A stretch of 22,386 nt of DNA, taken from NCBI GenBank assembly GCA_050950645.1, contig JBMNHZ010000004.1:1-22386 (forward strand), read 5' to 3'. The notes beneath the pieces are model-generated. The model was not told the origin of the DNA. It saw only the letters and a program-made list of their open reading frames with translations, and did no database searches. Both the position numbers and the translations under genes were made by a program. Each line of letters starts with the position of its first letter. Position 1 is the first letter of the stretch. Below are positions 17,001 to 22,386 of this stretch, in pieces. The stretch is from BRH-c25 sp012519325 (lineage in GTDB: Bacteria > Bacillota > Clostridia > Lutisporales > Lutisporaceae).

Positions 17001-17615
17001 ACCCCAAAAACAGCCTCTTTTAAGGATGTAAGCATCGGAAGTCCTTATTTCTCTTATATTGAGACAGCCGCTAAATACGGCATAACAAAGGGGAATCCCG
17101 ACGGAACCTTTGGCCCTGATGATACGGTAACCAGAGAGCAGCTTACGACAATGATTATAAGAGCTATGGGTATTGGGGCTGACTCCGATATGTCTATACT
17201 GTCTTTTGAAGATAAGGAGTACATTCCCGAATGGGCGGCGGGAAGCATAATAGCTGCCTATGAAAGAGGCCTTGTAATGGGCATAGGCGGGAATAAGTTT
17301 GGTGTGGGCAGTACTGCTACAAGAGCACAGGCAGCGGTAATAATAAAGCGTGTCATGGAAAGCTTAGGATTGATAAAAGCCCCTGAGAAGCTTATAGGCA
17401 AGCTGGTAATAAACGATATCGAAGGGCAGCATTTTGAGCTGGAAACAGCGGATGGCATATATGTGATTATACATGACAAGGACAGTAAGTACCTGGCAAA
17501 GCTGCTGAACAAAATGGTCGGAAAGGAGATTGAGGTCAGCGGCTATGAACAAAGCGGCTTCAATATATATCAGAGAGGTAAGATGTTTAAGGTGATTTCT
17601 GTTAGTACTCATTAA
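14097..17615 (+). CDS. SLH-anchored subtilisin-like serine protease with inserted Rossmann/GATase-like domain
   Basis: The start is TTG 14097, seven bases after AAGGGGG; protein 1172 residues. After the signal peptide (VFTLMVVLSISFSLVFSSV) comes an I9-like propeptide region (GELLIKFRDG to YIQPNYLY). The S8 catalytic domain has D165 (AVIDTGID), H223 (EHGTHVAG), oxyanion N310 (AAGNNG) and S608 (GTSMAAPHVSG). Between N310 and S608 lies an extra segment of about 230 residues containing RILLVDDDGNDEDKYYNAH, MSYDAVLWFTGYTYG and YLDAGGTLILFGED, resembling class-I glutamine-amidotransferase-like folds. A Pro/Asp and poly-Gly linker (about 666-712) leads to a domain with VFNAKTGTITFDTGHFSKF, common before SLH repeats. 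Three SLH repeats (about 911-1090) and a 70-residue tail follow. It is probably exported and wall-bound, cleaving surface or environmental proteins. Intact. Confidence 0.94.
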   Translation: MKGNKIKVFTLMVVLSISFSLVFSSVTCYAEVERQYKDKAASQEQEDSQDRPAYREGELLIKFRDGTSSHGMSAFSSENGLDMIKFFDSLNIGLYSISRGKSVNKAIRTLEDNDEIEYIQPNYLYYPTLIPNDYYYDLLDGLDYIDAPEAWDITQGSGVVVAVIDTGIDYNHPELSGRMWVNPGEIDGNGLDDDGNGYIDDIYGWDFYSDDNSVFDDEYDDEHGTHVAGIIAAEENDDGIIGVAPEAKIMSLKFIGPDDGTTADAIEAIEYAREMGVKVVNCSWGGNSNNLALKQAIEESDMLFVVAAGNNGRNIDVLPAYPAAYDSSNILTVANVRNGEILGPSSNYGAVSVDVGAPGHRILSTVSGAVYGIAAVGASGIGTAGTGYAFVAPFGLEDMDQADADDLLLRALTEAGIDTSDRILLVDDDGNDEDKYYNAHEVYADALQNNGYTNITEAYVPSDASSLPDSVDMMSYDAVLWFTGYTYGTYDEYGNWITTLTDDDQGKLMDYLDAGGTLILFGEDALEDIEESTLVSDYFGIDVSVLDYGRNQSIAGAAGTAFETVHYDIPSGPYYYRDHLEITGTDTKPLLYYPEDHGAFYDYLTGTSMAAPHVSGIAALLLSKNPNLTVAELKYAIMNSGTYLEELDGKTVSGNMVNAFNALNAVPADTPADPPVDPPVDPPSVGGKKGGGGGGGGGDGGGSGAPAPPNPSIDSLIAVALKNAKDKADIEIAMVKINDYESVSMKGKTLEDLSKAGRPLTLKGLNTEVSIPADAFITEEVRKHLSDSTAKLSFNIKELTGEDAKALSGDASSGIYRISDRVFQFTVELKTDKETLSINQFTNNLIITIKLSPEEMDGIDTNKLGVYHYNEEKKTWEYAGGVFNAKTGTITFDTGHFSKFTVMRTESIYTDIARHWAKPEIELMASKHIIEADASKKFGPDVNITRAEIVKMLVNVLRYNPDKNVDLITPKTASFKDVSIGSPYFSYIETAAKYGITKGNPDGTFGPDDTVTREQLTTMIIRAMGIGADSDMSILSFEDKEYIPEWAAGSIIAAYERGLVMGIGGNKFGVGSTATRAQAAVIIKRVMESLGLIKAPEKLIGKLVINDIEGQHFELETADGIYVIIHDKDSKYLAKLLNKMVGKEIEVSGYEQSGFNIYQRGKMFKVISVSTH

Positions 17616-17638
17616 ATAATGGATATAAAAATATGCGA

Positions 17639-17685
17639 ATACCGGCATGGGGGAAGATATCTTCCTCCATGCCGGTATTTTTTTC
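17639..17685 (+). terminator. Strong intrinsic terminator after the subtilase gene
   Basis: The stem at 17639-17657 pairs with 17660-17678 (19 bp, one mismatch, core ACCGGCATGG) around a TA loop and is followed by a T-run. Confidence 0.92.
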
Positions 17686-17697
17686 TCCTGACTCTAT

Positions 17698-17754
17698 TTA
17701 ATATCTCAATGATTCTATAGGATCAAGCTTTACAGCCTTTCTTGGGAAATTGAG
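17698..17754 (-). pseudogene. C-terminal relic of an FtsX/MacB-type ABC transporter permease
   Basis: On the minus strand the last codons before a stop at 17700-17698 read LNFPRKAVKLDPIESLRY. MacB-like permeases of the FtsX family commonly end in a pattern close to PARKAAKLDPIEALRYE, so this looks like the surviving tail of such a gene. Upstream (rightward) the frame merges at once into a hairpin, and I see no further permease sequence, so only about 18 codons remain. The match is short, so chance is possible. Confidence 0.5.
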
Positions 17755-17790
17755 AGAATCCTTTTTGTTTTAAGGGTCCTCTCAATTTTT
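17747..17790. terminator. Second hairpin in the intergenic region
   Basis: AAATTGAGAG at 17747-17756 pairs with CTCTCAATTT at 17779-17788, with CCTT/AAGG pairing further in and a T-rich tail. It partly overlaps the permease relic. Between here and the next gene (17791-18120) the DNA is AT-rich. It holds a small AATGCG/CGCATT hairpin at 17942-17957 and a TATAAT at 17985 without a good -35 box; nothing else is supportable. Confidence 0.55.
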
Positions 17791-18071
17791 TATTGCATAA
17801 GGAAGTATACTTAAAAATTTTTCCTGCATACTCGGCAGCATTATATAATTTTCAATCAAAAATACTGTTTAAATTTATTGATAATAGTGAATTAGTCAAA
17901 TGAATTGGAAGCCTATTAGTTTTATTGGCTATTGATAATATAATGCGACAGCGCATTTTGATAATTCTCTCATAAGGCAGACTGTATAATTAATAAATGC
18001 AATAGCTATGATTTCCAGTCATATTATGGACGCTTATGCATTTGTGTTTTCGAGAAGGAGGCGGTTGATTT

Positions 18072-18092
18072 GTGAAATGGTTTAATGGTTAG
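18072..18092 (+). other. Possible six-codon leader ORF upstream of the phosphoesterase gene
   Basis: GAAGGAGG at 18054-18061 precedes a GTG at 18072 that is followed by five codons and TAG (18090-18092). This lies about 30 nt upstream of the main ribosome site. It may be a leader peptide or simply a duplicated Shine-Dalgarno sequence. Confidence 0.25.
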
Positions 18093-18120
18093 CATTCGAG
18101 CATTTGAAAGGAGGGGACGA

Positions 18121-21100
18121 ATGTTGAAAAAAATTCGCGGAGGAAGAAAATACAATAGGGTTCTAGTGTTTTTTCTAGCATTGTTGATGGCTATTTTGCC
18201 TATTCTTAAGCCGTCGGTGGTATCTGCTGAAGAAACTGTAATATACAAGCAGGTTTATGAGTTTACCGAAGGCAAGGAATATATTCTGGCGGCTGAGGAT
18301 GAAACAGTCTATCAGGCTGTGTATAACGCAACTGTCGGTCTTCCGGTTGAAGCGGCAGGTGCCCTTGATATAGAAGTAACAGAAGACGGATTTGATTATC
18401 ATCCTGCATTCAGCGGAATCCGCATTATCACAGAAACTGTCGATTCAAGGGCCATATGGACGGCGGTTGCCGATGATGATGGTTTTACCTTTGAGAATGA
18501 CGGTTGCTATTTGTATGGGGGCAGAATTGATCCTTCAACCGGTGAGGGTGGCTCAGGAGGTACTGTGGGACTCTGGGGCGCTTTTGAAAGCAGAACCTGG
18601 ATTTTTGATGGCACTGCCATATATGGCGACGGGAGTTCGGATTATTATCTGACCTACACTGCAGATGACGGATTTGGAGTATCTACTGCAGAAGAAGATG
18701 CTGTTGAAATTTACATATTTGAAAAAATGGTCATTACCGGTGGAGGTATTGAAATCACAGGCTATGACCCGATTGATGATATAGCGGCGGGTAAGGCGGG
18801 GAATGCAATATATGCCGATGCAGAAGCCGTTATGGAAGCACTGCCTGATGAAGTGACAATAACGGGAACAACATCAACGGTGCCCATAATCTTATGGGAG
18901 GATACGGGGGAGTATGATCCGGAAACAGCAGGTATATATGTATTTACCGGAATGCTGGGATCACTGCCTGCAGGTTATGTTGATGACATAGACCCCATTG
19001 AGTACATAACGGTAAACGTAGTGATTTCTGACAAAGGTGATAAAATATACAAGCAGGTTTATGAGTTTACCGAAGGCAAGGAATATATACTCGCAGTGAA
19101 GGATGGGAGCAGCTATTATGCTGTAACCAATGAAACTACGGGACTTCCGGTTAAAGCGGCAGGTGCCATTGATATAGAAGTGACAGAGGACGGAGCTGAT
19201 TATCATCCTGCGTTCAGCGGAATCCGCATTATCACAGAAGATGTCGACTCAAGGGCTGTATGGACAGCTGCTGCCGATGATGATGGTTTTACCTTTGAGA
19301 ATGGCGATTACTATTTGTATGGGGGCAGAATTAATCCTTCAAACGGTGAGAGCAGCTCAAGCGGTACTGTTGGACTCTGGGGCGCTGTTGCAAGCAGAAC
19401 CTGGATTCTTGAGGGCACTGCCATATACTGTGACGGGAATTCGGATTATTATCTGACCTATGCTGCAGATGACGGATTTGGAGTATCTACTGCAGAAGAA
19501 GATGCTGTTGAAATTTACATATTTGAAAAAATGGTCATTACCGGTGGAGGTATTGAAATCACAGGCTATGACCCGATTGATGATATAGCGGCAGGTACTG
19601 CTGGGAATGCAATATATGCCGATGCAAATGCCGTTATGGAAGCACTGCCTGATGAAGTGACAATAACGGGAACAACATCAACGGTGCCCATAATCTTATG
19701 GGAGGATACGGGGGAGTATGATCCGGAAACAGCAGGTATATATGTATTTACCGGAACACTAGGGCCGCTGCCTGCAGGTTATGTTGATGACATAGACCCC
19801 ATTGAGTACGTAACGGTAAAAGTTGTTATAGTACCTTCGGGAGAAATGACAATATACAAGCAGGTTTATGAGTTTACCGAAGGCAAGGAATATATACTCG
19901 CAGTGAAGGATGGGAGCGGCTATTATGCTGTAATCAACGAGACTACGGGTCTTCCGGTTAAAGCGGCAGGTGCCATTGATATAGAAGTAACAGAGGACGG
20001 TGCTGTTTACAGTCCCATATTCAGCGGAATCCGAATTATTGCAGGAGATGTCGACGCAAGGGCTGTATGGACGGCAGCTGCCAGCGACAATGGTTTTATC
20101 TTTAAGAATGGCGATTACTATTTGTATGGGGGTAGAATTGTTCCGTCAACCGGTGAAAGCAGCTCCAGCGGTACTGTTGGACTCTGGGGCGCTGTTGCAA
20201 GCAGACCCTGGATTCTTGAGGGCACTGCCATATACTGTGACGGGAATTCGGATTATTATCTGACCTACACTTCAGATGTCGGATTTGGAGTATCCACCGA
20301 ATCAGAAGACGCTGCTGAAATCTACATATTTGAAAATACTGAAGAATGCTTCGGTACAAATAAGATATTCATGGGTTCAGACGTACATACAAAAACTTCA
20401 AATTTAACCAACATACTTAGAGCCGTAAGAGAGGATGCCACACCGGAGCTTGTTGCACTTGTAGGCGATTATAATAATGGTATGCCGAGTTCTGAATATG
20501 GATCGGAAGAACTTGATGCTGCGATAAATGGGATTTTTTATCCTGAACCGGCTAAAAGATACCTGGCCGGAAACCATGAAGAATCAAGCCTGATAGGAAC
20601 CGGAAATTTCCTTGAGACTGGGGAGATATACAGAAATGACTCTTTCATTGTATATGGTATAAATGAGGATGATTTCCCCAGTACGCTTATGGATAATGAT
20701 AATAGTACCACTGAGTATGACAAAGCAGTAGCTACGGCTTATAAACTCGAAGGCTACCTGAGAGGTCTGTCTCCGGCTGATAAAGAAAAAGTTATTTTCA
20801 TTCTTTGCCATGTGCCTCTGCATGCCATAAGAAATGACAACCCCGGCGGCTATTACATGGCAAATATGCTGAACGAGGTAATTAATAATGACCTTGATAT
20901 TGTGTTCATATGGGGGCATAATCACACGACAAGCTCCGAAAATATTCTGTTGACCAAGGGAACAACATATCGCTTTTATGATGATCCTGACGGTGATAAT
21001 ATCAATGACGGTGTATCAAGGGAGCTAACCTTGGAGTTTACTTATGCCAATGCAGGATATATCACTAATGGCTATGGTATGCTTGCGTCGGTGAGTAATG

Positions 21101-22386
21101 ATTCTATCACGCTACAGAGATACACATCCTCCGGTAAATCAGGTTCTACAGAGATAATATACAGGAATTGTATTACGATAACTGGAATAAGTATAGAAAC
21201 ACCTCCAATCAGGACAGTGTATTATGAGGGACAGAGCTTTGACCCCACCGGTATGCTGGTAAGAGTGTATTACCCCGGCGGCAGTTTTCTTACAAATAGC
21301 TATACTTATAGTCCAAAGGGCCCGCTGAAAATCTCTGATACGGAAATCACAGTCAGCTACGGCGGATTTACGGCGAAGCAGGCTATTTCAGTTGAAGCAT
21401 CAACTGTTGAGTTAAATAGGGTATTTTTTGGCACAGATATGCATACAAAAACTTTAAACTTATCCGGTATCCTCAAAGAAGTTGCAAAAGATGCCTTACC
21501 GATACTGGTTGCCCTTACCGGAGATTTCAATAATTACGGCGCAGCCACTGAAATTTATTCGAGTGATATTGATGCCGCCATCATGGGAATTTTCCCTATT
21601 GATCCGGTAAAGAAGTATTTGCTCGGAAATCATGAACCGACAAGCTTTATTGGAACCGGAAACTTCTGCCCCACAGGGGAAATATACAATAATGACTCTT
21701 TCATTGTATATGGAATTAATGAGGACGATTTTCCCACAACGGATATGGATTACGATGACAGTACTGATTATTTAACAGCAAAAGCTACGGCTGATAATCT
21801 CAGATACTATCTGGAAAATCTGTCCGACAATGACAGGCACAAGGTGATTTTCATTCTCAGCCACATTCCTTTGCACGCCGCGAGAGGCGATAATCCCGGA
21901 GGATACTACATGGCAAATATGCTTAATGAAGTAATTGACAACGATCTTGATATTGTCTTTCTTTGGGGGCACAACCATACGTACAGTCCTCAAAATATTC
22001 TGGTGACCAAGGGAACAACATATGCATTCTATGATGATCCTGACGGCGATAATATAAATGACGGAATATCAAGGAGTTTGACTGTGGAGTTTACATACAT
22101 GAATGCAGGATACATTACCGAAGGCTATGGACTGTTGGCAACAGTGGATGAAGACACGATTATGCTTCAGAGATATACGGCTTCCGGGAAGAGCGGTAAT
22201 GCATACGTAGTAGAAAGATATTCCACCAGCCCGGTCAACATTGCGCCGGTACTTGGAGACATAGGTGAAAAGTCTGTGGATGAACTGTCGGAACTGAGCT
22301 TCACTGCAGCAGCTACCGATACAGATATACCGGCAAACACATTGACCTTCAGCCTGATTGGTGCGCCGGAAGGAGCGGTTATTGAC
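18121..22386 (+). CDS. Large secreted modular protein with two calcineurin-like metallophosphoesterase domains (3' end outside window)
   Basis: The frame is open for 1422 codons to the window edge. AAAGGAGGGG lies four bases before the ATG. A signal peptide (VLVFFLALLMAILPIL, cleavage near VSAEE) is followed by module A (41-202), Ig-like module B (203-302), A (309-470), B (471-572) and A (578-738). Module A (IYKQVYEFTEGKEYILA to EIYIFEK) resembles trefoil-like modules of Firmicute surface proteins. Module B ends in the Big_4-like YDPETAGIYVFTG. Phosphoesterase 1 has D754/H756 (SDVH), D783 (GDYNN), N818/H819 (GNHE), H897 (CHVPLH) and H933/H935 (GHNH). A Big_3-like domain follows (1020-1096; EGQSFDPTGMLVRVYYPGG). 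Phosphoesterase 2 has D1106/H1108, D1135, N1170/H1171, H1248 and H1284/H1286. The visible end (1375-1422) starts a cadherin/Ig-like domain. Both active sites look complete. It probably hydrolyses extracellular phosphoesters; the substrate cannot be read from sequence. A wall anchor may lie beyond the window. Confidence 0.92.
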   Translation, partial: MLKKIRGGRKYNRVLVFFLALLMAILPILKPSVVSAEETVIYKQVYEFTEGKEYILAAEDETVYQAVYNATVGLPVEAAGALDIEVTEDGFDYHPAFSGIRIITETVDSRAIWTAVADDDGFTFENDGCYLYGGRIDPSTGEGGSGGTVGLWGAFESRTWIFDGTAIYGDGSSDYYLTYTADDGFGVSTAEEDAVEIYIFEKMVITGGGIEITGYDPIDDIAAGKAGNAIYADAEAVMEALPDEVTITGTTSTVPIILWEDTGEYDPETAGIYVFTGMLGSLPAGYVDDIDPIEYITVNVVISDKGDKIYKQVYEFTEGKEYILAVKDGSSYYAVTNETTGLPVKAAGAIDIEVTEDGADYHPAFSGIRIITEDVDSRAVWTAAADDDGFTFENGDYYLYGGRINPSNGESSSSGTVGLWGAVASRTWILEGTAIYCDGNSDYYLTYAADDGFGVSTAEEDAVEIYIFEKMVITGGGIEITGYDPIDDIAAGTAGNAIYADANAVMEALPDEVTITGTTSTVPIILWEDTGEYDPETAGIYVFTGTLGPLPAGYVDDIDPIEYVTVKVVIVPSGEMTIYKQVYEFTEGKEYILAVKDGSGYYAVINETTGLPVKAAGAIDIEVTEDGAVYSPIFSGIRIIAGDVDARAVWTAAASDNGFIFKNGDYYLYGGRIVPSTGESSSSGTVGLWGAVASRPWILEGTAIYCDGNSDYYLTYTSDVGFGVSTESEDAAEIYIFENTEECFGTNKIFMGSDVHTKTSNLTNILRAVREDATPELVALVGDYNNGMPSSEYGSEELDAAINGIFYPEPAKRYLAGNHEESSLIGTGNFLETGEIYRNDSFIVYGINEDDFPSTLMDNDNSTTEYDKAVATAYKLEGYLRGLSPADKEKVIFILCHVPLHAIRNDNPGGYYMANMLNEVINNDLDIVFIWGHNHTTSSENILLTKGTTYRFYDDPDGDNINDGVSRELTLEFTYANAGYITNGYGMLASVSNDSITLQRYTSSGKSGSTEIIYRNCITITGISIETPPIRTVYYEGQSFDPTGMLVRVYYPGGSFLTNSYTYSPKGPLKISDTEITVSYGGFTAKQAISVEASTVELNRVFFGTDMHTKTLNLSGILKEVAKDALPILVALTGDFNNYGAATEIYSSDIDAAIMGIFPIDPVKKYLLGNHEPTSFIGTGNFCPTGEIYNNDSFIVYGINEDDFPTTDMDYDDSTDYLTAKATADNLRYYLENLSDNDRHKVIFILSHIPLHAARGDNPGGYYMANMLNEVIDNDLDIVFLWGHNHTYSPQNILVTKGTTYAFYDDPDGDNINDGISRSLTVEFTYMNAGYITEGYGLLATVDEDTIMLQRYTASGKSGNAYVVERYSTSPVNIAPVLGDIGEKSVDELSELSFTAAATDTDIPANTLTFSLIGAPEGAVID
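18241..20338 (+). repeat. About 805-bp tandem repeat (2.6 copies) inside the phosphoesterase gene
   Basis: The unit start ATATACAAGCAGGTTTATGA recurs at 18241, 19045 and 19852 (spacing 804 and 807 bp). Each unit encodes module A plus module B; the third copy lacks B. The B-coding DNA at about 18661-18957 and 19465-19761 is almost identical, with identical runs of over 100 bp including silent sites, so the duplication or a gene conversion is recent. Confidence 0.88.

Noticed and set aside
17885..17895. AGTGAATTAGT resembling the IS21-a terminal repeat
   Set aside because: Only 11 bp match and the conserved TTTACCAC part is missing, so it is probably chance in AT-rich DNA.
17958..17990. Promoter for the phosphoesterase gene from TTGATA and TATAAT
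   Set aside because: The two boxes are 21 bp apart, too far for a normal sigma-A promoter; only the -10-like box is good.
18024..20925. Several 60-110 codon frames on both strands across the phosphoesterase gene
   Set aside because: They overlap a continuous, domain-rich frame and recur with the internal DNA repeats, so they are shadows.

Overview
The window looks like chromosomal DNA of a Gram-positive clostridial bacterium (Bacillota, class Clostridia). The evidence is moderate GC, strong AGGAGG-type ribosome sites, SLH-anchored and SbsA/Big-type surface proteins, a copper-amine-oxidase-like N-terminal module, and IS256 and IS21 elements. No rRNA, tRNA, CRISPR array or phage gene was seen. 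The theme is cell-surface proteins whose genes have been broken by insertion sequences and frameshifts.

Layout. (1) 2-1919: the 3' part of a very AT-rich (about 25% GC) gene for a repeat protein, probably a beta-propeller. It is split by an IS256-family element (234-1825) with an exact 8-bp target duplication, TTTTAAAA. Removing the element and one TTTTAAAA copy restores the reading frame to a natural stop at 1917-1919. (2) 1981-2124: an orphan coding tail. (3) 2161-9040: a secreted S-layer-like gene, in order an SLH-like region, a Cu-amine-oxidase-N-like module, a Big2-like Ig domain and a jelly-roll/CBM-like domain. It is interrupted by an IS21-family element (IS21-a, 3758-8836). The istA of IS21-a is itself interrupted by a second IS21 element (IS21-b, 4914-7526) with an exact 6-bp duplication, CCCAGT. 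The 3' end of the host gene survives at 8840-9040. (4) 9090-10253, minus strand: a secreted TolC-family coiled-coil protein, convergent with the broken gene and separated from it by a bidirectional terminator. (5) 10538-13960: a paralogue of the first S-layer-like gene, here followed by about eight SbsA-type Ig repeats. Its front third carries five single-base frameshifts. (6) 14097-17615: a secreted subtilisin-like protease, SLH-anchored, with a Rossmann/GATase-like domain inserted in the catalytic domain. (7) 17698-17754, minus strand: a short C-terminal relic of an FtsX/MacB-type ABC permease. (8) 18121-22386, open at the window edge: a very large secreted protein with duplicated trefoil-like and Ig-like modules and two calcineurin-like metallophosphoesterase domains separated by a Big_3-like domain.

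Taken together this reads as a surface-protein locus. The protease and the phosphoesterase protein appear intact, while both S-layer-like paralogues are damaged. Each surface gene has its own ribosome site and most are followed by a strong hairpin, so they are probably transcribed singly. The least ordinary gene is the double-phosphoesterase surface protein at the right end.
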